From Bolinopsis microptera (lineage: Eukaryota; Ctenophora; Tentaculata; Lobata; Bolinopsidae), in contig NC_087081.1 of assembly GCF_026151205.1 (NCBI RefSeq), forward strand, positions 13,474,340 to 13,538,339: a stretch of DNA of 64,000 nt. Direction: 5' to 3'. The notes under the pieces are model-generated. The model was not told the origin of the DNA and searched no databases. It saw nothing but the letters and a program-made list of their open reading frames with translations. Shown here one piece after another: positions 10,608-19,426 of the stretch (the first letter of the stretch is position 1; every line of letters begins with the position of its first letter). A program made the translations under genes and the position numbers.

Positions 10608-10895
10608 ATGGACTTCCCCAGCGAAATTAATCTCGATGTTGAGGATGAATACAAGTCTATCTACAAAAAACATTACCAGACAATTCGTACAAGAGTTACT
10701 AAAGGTCGTCTTAGAACGGTGTACCATTTTCTCGTCACTGGCGATTACTCACGGAATAAAGCTAAAGAATTTATTTCAGAAATTGATATGGAATTAAATC
10801 GTAATAATGCCTACAAAATCAACGTGGCTTTCGGCTTTATTCTGAGGAATCATCGCACAGGTGATTTGAGGTTCTTTCATCCGTCACAAAATTAA
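10608..10895 (+). CDS. Stand-alone N-terminal domain of Polinton DNA polymerase
   Basis: The 95-residue frame starts at ATG 10608. It aligns with residues ~80-165 of the polymerase on the minus strand (44076 downward): EDEYKSIYKKHY against EEDYRDLYIRHK, LRTVYHFLVTGD against LTAVYNFQLHHL, and AFGFILRNHRTGDLRFFHPSQN against AFILKNNEDQSLHFYYSSQN. The exonuclease and polymerase domains are absent; the frame stops just where the conserved block ends. It is either a truncated polymerase remnant or a separate small gene. Its own start and TATA-like box favour a unit, but this is not proven. Confidence 0.6.
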   Translation: MDFPSEINLDVEDEYKSIYKKHYQTIRTRVTKGRLRTVYHFLVTGDYSRNKAKEFISEIDMELNRNNAYKINVAFGFILRNHRTGDLRFFHPSQN

Positions 10896-12226
10896 TAAAA
10901 CAAAAGTTAATAAAACAAAAGTTAAATTTATTACCAATTATTCAATCAATACATATCATAAATTCTAATATTGGATACACAATGCAAAATGGATGTCTTA
11001 AACTATAATTTTGTTGTGACTAATAATCTATTGACTTTCAAAGTTGAATTTTAGTTAAGTATGAAATGCCACCACATCATAGTTAGGGTAAAATGTTATA
11101 TTTAAATTTTAAAATTGAGAAGATTGCTCTATGGCCTACAATTTAAAATTCTAGCAAAAGATATCTTATTTTTAAATAGTTGGTTACAGTTTATGACAGT
11201 ACTGGCATGACTAGTTTAATTGTGGCTGGTAAAAGGACCCAGTTGCCTGTAAGGGCTTTACCGAACCCCTGGGGACCACAATGTGATAAGATCAGGCCAG
11301 ATGTTTCTATGTAGAGCAATTTATTTATTTCGGAGCTATGATTATATGATATTGCTGGTGGTCATGTTTAAAGGTCAGTTTATCCTTGTGTGTTAATTAT
11401 CCATCCAGATGCTTGGTGATGTGCGTAAATCATGCCCTTCTACGATATATAATGTTTAACCATAAATTTGTTTTTACCACAGAAACTGTGGCACTAATGT
11501 CAATTAACAATATTTACATTCATTGATATTTAAAGCGTGTTTTTCCCCAGCACTACTACACAACAAAAACCTGTCGGCCCACCGAGGAAACACGGTCGCA
11601 GAACAAAGAGCCCAATTGTGCTCTTCTATTCTGTGATCGTGTGTATCTACAATAAACTAGCTAAATGTACTAAGAAAATTTAATGGAATCATTACAGTCG
11701 TTTGATAAGTTCACGTGTCAAAGTAATGTTCATGGTGATCAAATTTTTGTATCCCCGGTGGGCAAACACTCGTCCCAAAGGCTAAGGCATACCTGTCGAT
11801 GTTTCACCATACGAAGTAAGGCGATTTGAACATATACTCAGCTTACAACTCAACCCATGGGACGAGACGTCGTGAGTCTCAAAATTCTCCAAAATATATA
11901 GCACATAACTAGTTAGCAAACACTAAACACAACATACATACGATACCAAATAATGTATAATGCCATTACTACATTCGAAAGAAAATATATCTGCTATCTA
12001 AATTAAAAAATTGAAGAATAAACCTGAAGAAAGGAGAAGGAGAGAGGGGTTTGGGAGAGGCAGAGTAGGAAAACAACAGGATCCTGTGCCGCAGGATTTT
12101 AAAATTTGTTGTATGATGATTCGTTTTGTTTCGTCTCTTAGATTAATATATAGGTCTGATACCCTTGTCATGGTTCTTTGCAATAACACCGTGGTTTACT
12201 CATATGATTAAGTTTAGTTAATTAAC
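10896..12226. other. Non-coding stretch, no gene recognised
   Basis: This AT-rich sequence opens with a direct repeat (taataaaacaaaagttaa, twice at 10893-10925). No frame with protein-like character was seen. It may contain the left end of the Polinton that follows, but no inverted repeat matching sequence right of 44.1 kb was found by eye. Confidence 0.5.
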
Positions 12227-12979
12227 CTATTTCAATGATAATTCATTTGCATCAAAGTTGTAACTGCACCATAGTTGTCTGTCATATTTAGATTGTAGTT
12301 CTAACAAAGTTTTCTTAAGATTATTCTTGAATATACTGATAGGAGTGGAGAAGTCTATTTCACTCGTTGACTTACGGCAGTGATTCCAAATACTGGTAAA
12401 TTGGTAGATGAATAGTGAGGACGGAGTGGGTGGGATGAAGTAGTTGTCTCGTCTTGGTGACCTGTTGAATAAAGAGAACATTGAGACTGGTGATTGGAAC
12501 TTATTAATTTTAAACATTTCCAGTAAATAGTGCAACTTATGAAGATTGTGGACAGTCAGGAAGTTATACTCGTTACAGATTGGTTTACTGTGTTCTAGTT
12601 CAAAGAAATCTTTGCCTAACATCTGCTTGATAACTTTACCGGTCTTATCCCTAGTGATAGGCCTTACTCTGGCACATGTTTTGAACTTATTGAAGTACGC
12701 ATCATTATCACCAAAGAGAATTCTTATGCATTTCTTTTGTGTTTTAAATATGGCTTCTAGTTTATTATTTGATACACCTCCCCAAACAGATATTCCATAA
12801 CATAGGTGTGATTCAAAAAGGGTGTGGTACAGGTCCTTATATAGTTTTTTAGGTACACAGCGTCTAATTCCACATAGTCTACCAATCTCACATTTCAATT
12901 TACGATTTAACGCTCTTAAGTGAGCATCCCAGTTCAGTTTTTGGTCAATAATGACTCCAAGAAACTTAATGCTATAAAA
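12227..12979 (-). pseudogene. LINE reverse transcriptase, C-terminal fragment (LINE-D)
   Basis: Reading leftward from 12979, the frame begins in the reverse transcriptase thumb (KFLGVIIDQKLNWDAHL) and continues through the usual post-RT region (LFESHLCYGISVWGG, IFKTQKKCIRILFG, IWNHCRKS) to a stop at 12227. Endonuclease and palm are missing, so the copy is heavily 5' truncated. It meets the 5'-truncated end of LINE-C head to head at about 12979. Confidence 0.8.
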
Positions 12980-15233
12980 ATGAGACTCAGTGTTGAGGAT
13001 GACTCCGATGATGCTCTTATCTCCAAGAAATTCTGGACCTACGTTAAGTCTAAATCAAAGTCAACCAGGATCCCTGAAACTGTTAAATATCATAATCGCT
13101 TTCGAAACAATCCATCTGATCAAGCTGCCCTTTTTAACGAATATTTTTATGAGCAGTTTTCTCAAGAGAGCGATTATGGCATTGACATAGATTTTCGTGA
13201 TGATTTTTTTTCCAGTCTTGTGTTTAGTAGAGAAGATGTTCTGTTGATTCTCAAAAAGTTAAATCCTAACAAGGCCCCTGGCCCTGATGGGATTCATGGG
13301 AAAGTCCTCAAAAACTGTGCCCAAAGCCTTGCATACCCACTTAGTGTTTTATTTAACCTGTCTTTCTCAAGCGGATGCATACCCCCTGATTGGAAGCTGG
13401 CACTTGTAGTACCAGTGCACAAAAAGGGTGGTAAGTCTTCGGTTGAGAACTACAGGCCTATCTCGTTAACATCTCTTGTAATGAAAGTCTTTGAAAGGTG
13501 CATAAAGACTGCATTATACGCTGCATGTTCTGATCTGTTGGATGACCGACAACACGGTTTTGTTAATGAACGTTCATGCACATCCCAAATGATACCTTTC
13601 ACGGACAATCTTGCACTTGCACTGAACAACAGGTCCAGGACTGATATAATATATTTTGATTTTGCGAAAGCTTTTGATAGCGTTTCGCATGACCTCATTT
13701 TAAGTAAATTAAAGAATATTTTTAAAGTTGATGGACTAATGCTTAAATTTATCAAGTCCTATCTTGAGGGGCGACAACAACAAGTAGTGATAGGAGGCCA
13801 AACGTCTTCCTCTCTATCAGTTCGGTCTGGTGTCCCTCAAGGTTCTATACTTGGCCCTCTATTGTTTGTAATATTTATAAATGACATGTTCTCCTGTGTC
13901 TCTGAAGGCACCAATATCGCCCTTTATGCAGATGACACTAAAATTTGGAGGGAGATTCTTGGTTACCCTGACCATCACATAATCCAAAATGACATCAATA
14001 GATTGTATGATTGGTCAGTGAGAAATCGAATGAAGTTCCACCCACAAAAGTGCAAAGCCCTCTCTGTGTCCCTGCAAAGAAACGTGCTGGATAAATTGCC
14101 ATTCAATACCTTCTTCTATAAACTTTCAGGAAGTGATATTGACTTTGTGCCCTCTCAGTCAGATTTAGGAGTCGCAATAAACTCCAGGTTTAATTGGGGT
14201 GCACAATGTAAAGCGCTTGTTTCCAAAGCTACCTCCAGACTTGGACTACTTAGGAGAACATGTCATTTCACTACTGATAAAAGGCAGAAAAGATCGTTCT
14301 ATTTGGCGTTAATTAGGTCTATATTTGAACATTGTTCTGTCATATGGTCCCCTCAATCTGCAACTCATCTTCAACAGTTTGTTGCTATCCAAAAGAGGGC
14401 TATTAAATGGATTAATGGTGAACCCTACTCCAGTTATAATGACGATAAACTTGCTACAGAGCAAAAGAAGCTAAATATTCTCCCTGTCATGCAGAAGTTT
14501 ATTTATAACGATCTTATGACCTTCTATAAAATAGTGAATAGCATAATCCCAGTTTCGCTTCGTACTTATATAGTCCTATGCCGTCCAGAGGGCACCCGAT
14601 ACACTAGGCACAATGCTCAAATAATTGATAGGTCGGATACTTCAACTTACATGAGTACCACTGTGCCCTGCTCGGATGCCTTCCGAAATAGCTTCTTTCA
14701 TAGATCTATGCTGAAATGGAATAGTCTACCAGTATGTATCCGGCAGTCAGAGCGGATTTCTACTTTTAAGGCCAATCTGATCAAGTACCTCTGGGCTGCC
14801 GATACAGTCTGGCCAGACTAGCTCATCAGTCTTATGATTCTGTTGGTTACAATTCTGCCGTCCAATTTCCTACCCGCTTGTCCTATTCTTTTTTCTTCTA
14901 TCAGTTGTGACGGAATTGTAATGAACAAAATCCATATATAATTATTTATGATATGTTTGATTTTTTGTTATTGTATGTCATTCAAATTTGGTAGACGGCC
15001 CCAACGTTAATGTGGCTCTTGCTATGTGTTGGTTCAGCCGAATTAATTATTATATAATCAAGTTTATTTTTCTCTTTTAGTTAGTTGTCATCCGGCCAAA
15101 CATTAAGCAACTTATATTGCAGTACCATTTTTCAATTAGTATATCAAAATATGTCATTGTAATTTTGCATGGCTGAAATGTAACGCTTGATTTATATATA
15201 TATAATAATTAATTGAATTTTCAAATAAAAAAA
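12979..15233 (+). mobile_element. 5'-truncated LINE-C (Jockey/CR1-like)
   Basis: The insertion starts in coding sequence at about 12979, contains one long reverse transcriptase frame and a ~410-bp 3' untranslated region, and ends in an A run at 15227-15235. The endonuclease domain is absent. Polinton coding sequence resumes immediately after the A tail. Confidence 0.82.
12980..14821 (+). CDS. LINE-C reverse transcriptase (5' truncated)
   Basis: The ~613-residue frame has the complete non-LTR reverse transcriptase series: LNPNKAPGPDGIHG, YRPISLTSLVMKVFE, DRQHGFVNERSC, YFDFAKAFDSVSHD, SGVPQGSILGPLLF and the catalytic YADD (LYADDTKIW), followed by the thumb and post-RT region (RSIFEHCSVIW). There is no APE endonuclease upstream. 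The motif order fits Jockey/CR1-type LINEs. The frame is open throughout but cannot transpose without the missing 5' part. Confidence 0.88.
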   Translation: MRLSVEDDSDDALISKKFWTYVKSKSKSTRIPETVKYHNRFRNNPSDQAALFNEYFYEQFSQESDYGIDIDFRDDFFSSLVFSREDVLLILKKLNPNKAPGPDGIHGKVLKNCAQSLAYPLSVLFNLSFSSGCIPPDWKLALVVPVHKKGGKSSVENYRPISLTSLVMKVFERCIKTALYAACSDLLDDRQHGFVNERSCTSQMIPFTDNLALALNNRSRTDIIYFDFAKAFDSVSHDLILSKLKNIFKVDGLMLKFIKSYLEGRQQQVVIGGQTSSSLSVRSGVPQGSILGPLLFVIFINDMFSCVSEGTNIALYADDTKIWREILGYPDHHIIQNDINRLYDWSVRNRMKFHPQKCKALSVSLQRNVLDKLPFNTFFYKLSGSDIDFVPSQSDLGVAINSRFNWGAQCKALVSKATSRLGLLRRTCHFTTDKRQKRSFYLALIRSIFEHCSVIWSPQSATHLQQFVAIQKRAIKWINGEPYSSYNDDKLATEQKKLNILPVMQKFIYNDLMTFYKIVNSIIPVSLRTYIVLCRPEGTRYTRHNAQIIDRSDTSTYMSTTVPCSDAFRNSFFHRSMLKWNSLPVCIRQSERISTFKANLIKYLWAADTVWPD

Positions 15234-15248
15234 AAATACGAATTACCA

Positions 15249-15413
15249 ATGAAGGTAAAAAATAGAAAAGATATGAAAAAGATCCTTGATGACTTGCAAA
15301 GTGAAGATGCTAGAGCTTACGCAATGGCTCATAGACCCTCGACTGTATGGAGAATGGAGAAAATCGTTTGTGTTCGCTTCGATGTTTATAAATTGGCGAC
15401 GCAAGTGACATAA
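15249..15413 (+). CDS. Small basic protein at Polinton left side (possibly truncated)
   Basis: The 54-residue frame starts at ATG 15249, 15 bases after the LINE-C A tail. It is lysine/arginine-rich (MKVKNRKDMKKILDDL) and not recognised. Because LINE-C lies directly upstream, this may be the remainder of a longer gene. It stands first in the co-oriented Polinton series. Confidence 0.4.
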   Translation: MKVKNRKDMKKILDDLQSEDARAYAMAHRPSTVWRMEKIVCVRFDVYKLATQVT

Positions 15414-15457
15414 ACTTTCATTTACGTTTTTGTTCAGTTACGTTTCGTGTCAAAATT

Positions 15458-15877
15458 ATGGATTTACCGAGTTATGTTGCTTATCGTATGTATTGTGATG
15501 TTAATGCGATACCAAGTCGCTACAACATAACATTTGAGAAGGTCTTCAGAGAGTTAACGGATTTTTCTCTTGCTTACACTAAGCAATACGCCGCCCAATT
15601 GTTTCATAAAATTCCAGGAAACCGAACCTCTATTGATGAGTTACTTACAGATACGAAGAACATTTTCACGGGTTTTGTAAAAGAATTGGAGACTGTCGAT
15701 AGTGTACTGGCGATTCAAAGTCTATTTATTGCATCTTATTATCTGATGATCAAATACAAGAGTAATCCTCAAATGTGTGGACATGTGTCATTTTGGTTTG
15801 ATGTTTTTACATACAAATCAAAAGGTTGGGACAAAATGTTGAGTAACCCTCGTGGTAACACTAACTCTGTCACGTGA
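15458..15877 (+). CDS. Unknown Polinton protein A
   Basis: The 139-residue frame starts at ATG 15458 and is predicted to be mostly helical (VLAIQSLFIASYYLMIKYK). It has two cysteines and no signal peptide. A TTTATAAA string at about 15384 could serve as its TATA box. I do not recognise the family. Position, orientation and compact spacing (75 bases to the next ATG) make it part of the Polinton gene set. Confidence 0.55.
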   Translation: MDLPSYVAYRMYCDVNAIPSRYNITFEKVFRELTDFSLAYTKQYAAQLFHKIPGNRTSIDELLTDTKNIFTGFVKELETVDSVLAIQSLFIASYYLMIKYKSNPQMCGHVSFWFDVFTYKSKGWDKMLSNPRGNTNSVT

Positions 15878-15893
15878 CGTCATAGACTCGTCC

Positions 15894-15900
15894 TATAAAA
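15894..15900 (+). promoter_or_regulatory. TATA box for gene at 15953
   Basis: TATAAAA lies 59 bases before ATG 15953 and follows a CACGTGAC-type motif at ~15871. Confidence 0.65.
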
Positions 15901-15952
15901 CGGAGGCGTGACAGTAAAACTCTCATTTCTGTGTATTACGTTTGTGTTTGTC

Positions 15953-16510
15953 ATGACTTTGAAACTAAGTAATTCTAGCATTAGAACCTGGCTGGGTTAT
16001 GTGACAGCTGAGATTGTGCAAAGATGCATAACAATGTGCGTTGAAGAATGCTTGGCCTGCAGAAACGGTGTTATCAGTCCACTTTTACATTTTCACAACG
16101 AGTTGAGTTTGATGGATAAAATTCGCCGATACTTGGGGCGTGTTGTCATTGATCTTGAGTATCTTTTCGATCAATTCATTTTACAATTTGGATGGTTTGC
16201 CCTAAATCGAAGAGACTACATTCAACTGGCAGAAATCTTTCTTAATGTCAGCACACCTGAAGCAATAATGTATGGAAAGTACATCACACATCAAAACGAT
16301 CACGCCATTTATGAACAACAACTACAAGATTCTAGATCGGCTGCTGAATCTATTGTCATAGAAAGTACCTTGGATGGGGCTGTAAAACCCAAACCGACTG
16401 AATGCAGCAGTTTAAAGCGACAACCTTCATCTGACAAGAAGCCGATAAAAGCAAAACGCAGTAAAAAGGCTATCACTTCTCAAGATGCTGCTCCAGGGAA
16501 CAATCTATGA
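15953..16510 (+). CDS. Unknown Polinton protein B (Cys-rich N-terminal half, basic tail)
   Basis: The open frame extends upstream without an ATG, so I use ATG 15953, 59 bases after a TATA box. The N-terminal half has a compact cysteine group (RCITMCVEECLACRNG) followed by a histidine (LLHFHNE), which could bind zinc. The C-terminal 45 residues are basic and low-complexity (KPIKAKRSKKAITS), suggesting nucleic-acid binding or nuclear import. The function is unknown. Its last 26 bases overlap the next frame. Confidence 0.6.
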   Translation: MTLKLSNSSIRTWLGYVTAEIVQRCITMCVEECLACRNGVISPLLHFHNELSLMDKIRRYLGRVVIDLEYLFDQFILQFGWFALNRRDYIQLAEIFLNVSTPEAIMYGKYITHQNDHAIYEQQLQDSRSAAESIVIESTLDGAVKPKPTECSSLKRQPSSDKKPIKAKRSKKAITSQDAAPGNNL

Positions 16511-17015
16511 TATCACTGAGCGCGAAAAATACACCAGAATTGTGGTCGTTGTGGAAACAGGATTTCAATCTGATGTCTACTTATTTCGGGTGACCGCTGA
16601 GTTACAAGATGAAATAGAGTTGGGGGCCGGTGTACTGTTATCTGGTAACTATACAACCCGCGATGGATGCAGGCGATTTGTTTTAGAATCAATAATAAGA
16701 TGCGAATTCAAGTCATGTGATATTTGTAAGCTTCCATTGACAGCAGAGCAGTGAGTCTTAAAACATGACAATGAAATCCAGCGATTAAAGGGAAAGTGGA
16801 CAGTCCTATATAAAAACTACTCCCGTGGCTACTTAGAGTTATTTCTTCAAAAAGATGATATGGTCTTTCCAATAACAATTGCAAGCAAATCATGGTTATA
16901 TAATTTATTGGACGATATCACAGAAGATGACGTAGTTGAGATAGAAGGGTGGCGACACAAAGACAAAACCATTCTAACGGCTTGTGGGAAAGGTGACTAC
17001 CGAGATGTTATATAA
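16485..17015 (+). pseudogene. OB-fold-like protein with an in-frame TGA
   Basis: From ATG 16485 a frame runs to TGA at 16752-16754, then continues open in the same phase to TAA 17013-17015. Each half has beta-strand character: TRIVVVVETGF ... ELGAGVLLSGNY in the first, WTVLYKNYSRGYLELFL ... DDVVEIEGWRHKDKTIL in the second. The repeated strand-G-strand layout suggests two OB folds, as in single-stranded-DNA-binding proteins. This is inference; no diagnostic motif is present. The TGA is a substitution, not a frameshift, so it is either a recent nonsense change or a readthrough site. A CxxC lies just before it (CDICKL). The final TAA sits inside the next gene's TATA box. Confidence 0.5.
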
Positions 17016-17016
17016 G
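17009..17016 (+). promoter_or_regulatory. TATA box for membrane glycoprotein gene
   Basis: TATATAAG lies 45 bases before ATG 17054. It overlaps the stop codon of the upstream frame, which shows how tightly the element is packed. Confidence 0.65.
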
Positions 17017-17053
17017 GACACTGTTCACTTTTAGAATCTCATTAAGTTTCAAG

Positions 17054-17692
17054 ATGCGAAATATATCATTAAATTTTTCTTTAGTGATTTTTGTCGTATT
17101 AACTGTAGAATTGTCCAAATTTGAAAATTTTAAGATTTCATTTGATCCAAAATGTCTTGAGTATTTTCTGTTTAACGGTTCGAGCAATTACGCGTATTTT
17201 CATCATAGAAATGGACAATTTGAGCTGTGGTTAGGTCAGAATGAAATAAATTATGCACTCTACACAGCTAGAAACAGCTCAACGCTCCTTTTCGAGTGGA
17301 ATGGTTTATCACCGAAAGTAAATCACCAAAAAATGAAACTCGTGCTTTACGAAGGAACTATTCACCGCCCAATGAAATTTGACTCCGAGTATTACCTATG
17401 TAACCTTACTAGCGTGATAGGGGGTGACTCTGAATACCACGATCCTCTGGTTCATGTCGAACCTTTCTCGTATAAATGCAAGCCTCGATTAGATTTTGGT
17501 CTAATTTTTGCATTGGTAATAATATCAACGGCTAGTTTGCTTCTGTTGCTATACACTAAAAATGAATCTATCAAAACTCTACTTAGATCTAGGCTTTCCC
17601 GGATCATACAGTGGTGCCGACAAATTTTTTCGAGAAGTGAAGAAAGTATATCCCAAAGTGACGAAGAAGGAAATTTCACATACTCTACGTAA
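17054..17692 (+). CDS. Type I membrane glycoprotein of the Polinton
   Basis: The 212-residue frame starts at ATG 17054. Residues 1-20 look like a cleavable signal peptide (SLVIFVVLTVEL). An ectodomain of ~125 residues has N-glycosylation sequons at about 41, 74 and 117 and cysteines at 34, 116 and 142. Residues ~148-167 form one transmembrane helix (FGLIFALVIISTASLLLLLY), and a ~45-residue cytosolic tail is basic and then Ser/Glu-rich. The last 131 bases overlap the integrase gene in another frame. I do not recognise a family. A surface glycoprotein would be unusual in a Polinton and could be an entry, receptor-like or immune-related protein; none of these roles is shown by the sequence. Confidence 0.65.
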   Translation: MRNISLNFSLVIFVVLTVELSKFENFKISFDPKCLEYFLFNGSSNYAYFHHRNGQFELWLGQNEINYALYTARNSSTLLFEWNGLSPKVNHQKMKLVLYEGTIHRPMKFDSEYYLCNLTSVIGGDSEYHDPLVHVEPFSYKCKPRLDFGLIFALVIISTASLLLLLYTKNESIKTLLRSRLSRIIQWCRQIFSRSEESISQSDEEGNFTYST

Positions 17693-18476
17693 ATTAGATG
17701 CTTACACTTTACATAAAAAAGCTATTCGCCCTAAACGATTTCGGAAAACATGGACCCACGCACCAAAAGATCTTTGGCAAATTGATTTATTGGACTTTCA
17801 AAAATTTAAAGGAGAAAATGACGATATAAGATATTTGTGTGTCGTTATTGATTGTTTTTCGAGATTTGTTTGGGTCAAAACTTTAAAGGATAAGTCAGCA
17901 AAGTCGATTGTTAAAGCACTCGCTCTGTTAATAATGACTGAAAGACCTAAACGTCTCATGTGTGACCGGGGCTCCGAATTTTTTAATGTTGATGTTAATA
18001 GAATGTTAGAGGCTTTTGGTCCCAAGATGTACTACGTTTATTCGCAAACGAAAGCATCTTTGGTAGAAAGGGTACAGAGGACATTACGAGGGAAAATAGG
18101 AAGACTATTTACAAAAAATAAGAATAACAATTGGGTCAACCATATTGACGATTTGGTGTATGCCTACAATAATAGTTACCACTCGTCAATAAAAATGAAA
18201 CCAGCAAAAGTTTCTGAAAAGGATTACGTCAGAATACGCTTACGGTTATATCCTGGCTTTAAAACAGAGCCAGCAAAATTTAAAGTAGGACAAAAAGTGC
18301 GAATTATAACATACAAGAGAGATTTTGCTAAAGAGTATGAAGAGCGTTGGACGAACGAAATATTTCGTATAAAAGCATTACTTGATACGCAACCAAAAAC
18401 ATTCTTACTTGAAGATAAGGATGAAGAGCCTGTACTAGGATCTTTCTACAGTGAGGAGCTCCAGAATGTCGATTAA
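17562..18476 (+). CDS. INT: Polinton retroviral-type integrase
   Basis: The 304-residue frame starts at ATG 17562. After a helical N-terminal region, the catalytic core shows WQIDLLDF (Asp ~75), LMCDRGSEF (Asp ~135) and SLVERVQRTLRG (Glu ~169), a D,D(~33)E triad as in retroviral integrases. Downstream, KVGQKVRIITYKRDFAKEYEERW and FRIKALLDTQPKTFLLED form an SH3/chromodomain-like C-terminus typical of Polinton integrases. It inserts the linear double-stranded element and makes the terminal duplications. It begins inside the membrane-protein gene and ends 11 bases into the ATPase gene. The frame is intact. Confidence 0.9.
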   Translation: MNLSKLYLDLGFPGSYSGADKFFREVKKVYPKVTKKEISHTLRKLDAYTLHKKAIRPKRFRKTWTHAPKDLWQIDLLDFQKFKGENDDIRYLCVVIDCFSRFVWVKTLKDKSAKSIVKALALLIMTERPKRLMCDRGSEFFNVDVNRMLEAFGPKMYYVYSQTKASLVERVQRTLRGKIGRLFTKNKNNNWVNHIDDLVYAYNNSYHSSIKMKPAKVSEKDYVRIRLRLYPGFKTEPAKFKVGQKVRIITYKRDFAKEYEERWTNEIFRIKALLDTQPKTFLLEDKDEEPVLGSFYSEELQNVD

Positions 18477-19077
18477 ATTTATTGCAAATTCAAATATCTT
18501 GGTGATTGGTTCAAGTGGGTCAGGCAAGACTACTGCTGTATTGAGGATTGTTCGCAAGAAGCTGATTGACCCGATGCCTAGTAAGATATTTTACTTGTTT
18601 GGTGCTTATCAAGAAGAGTTCGAAAACTGGCAAAAAGATAAATCAAACCCACCAATAACATTTGTGAAAGGTCTCGATCTTAGTGTAATTGATAAATATA
18701 AGGGACCAAAACTCCTTATTTGCGATAACCTCATTCTCGAACTGAATAGAGCACTTGCACAACACTTCATAGCAGGATCGTCACACAAGAACACAACTAC
18801 AATCTTTATATCTCACAGTTTGTTTCTGAATAATGAACTCTATAGGTTGATATCTAATAATAGTCAGTATCTGCTTCTTTTCAAAAATAAGAGAAATTTT
18901 TCACAAGTTGCCAGATTAGGTAGACAAATTTTAGGAACGAGACAAGAGTTGCTACTCTCAGCCTATAAATATGTGAAACCGTTTGATTTCGTATTACTTT
19001 CGTTTCACCCACTTGTACCAGAGGAGCTGTTAGTTACGACTGATTACTTTGAGCAATGCCCAAGCGTATTCACATGA
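18466..19077 (+). CDS. ATP: FtsK/A32-like genome-packaging ATPase
   Basis: I take the start at ATG 18466, which overlaps the integrase stop. The 203-residue product has a Walker A loop at 15-23 (GSSGSGKTT), a Walker B strand at ~83-88 (LLICDN) and a downstream TTTIFISHS strand that resembles the sensor of A32-like ATPases. This protein pumps DNA into the capsid in Polintons, virophages and adenovirus-like relatives. Integrase followed directly by ATPase supports a Polinton. The gene looks intact. Confidence 0.88.
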   Translation: MSIKFIANSNILVIGSSGSGKTTAVLRIVRKKLIDPMPSKIFYLFGAYQEEFENWQKDKSNPPITFVKGLDLSVIDKYKGPKLLICDNLILELNRALAQHFIAGSSHKNTTTIFISHSLFLNNELYRLISNNSQYLLLFKNKRNFSQVARLGRQILGTRQELLLSAYKYVKPFDFVLLSFHPLVPEELLVTTDYFEQCPSVFT

Positions 19078-19292
19078 GCATTAAATCACACCATGGAGCA
19101 TTTAAGATGCTGTCAAAAGCTAAAAGAAACAATGCCATCATTATTCTAAAAAACACCCCGGATATGCATAAAGCAATCAAGGCTTTATGCCGATACATTT
19201 TAAATGGGACTTTACGACTCGAGAAAAAGCACGTAAAGAAACTAAAACCTCACAGAAAATTCATCAAGTCACTGGCTAAGGGTACCAACAAG
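19056..19292 (+). pseudogene. pX-like basic core protein, N-terminal part (split by LINE-B)
   Basis: The frame starts at ATG 19056, inside the ATPase gene. Its Lys/Arg-rich helical sequence (KAKRNNAIIILKNTPDMHKA, LEKKHVKKLKPHRKFIKSLA) resembles a small core/tail protein that often follows the ATPase in Polintons and adintovirus-like elements. These usually end in a Gly-Gly hydrophobic helix. Here the frame loses sense at about 19292, and the expected tail lies at 23735-23827, after LINE-B. The track stop at 19307 falls in LINE sequence. Confidence 0.65.
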
Positions 19293-19426
19293 ATATATAT
19301 TTTATAATTGCTTTTGCGTTGATTTAGTCGCTCTCTTATCAGTTGTTGATAATCGCACTGTGCTATCATTGTGCATACATTGTACTGTGAGTGTGGCTAT
19401 ACACAAGTGGTTGTACATTATCTGAA

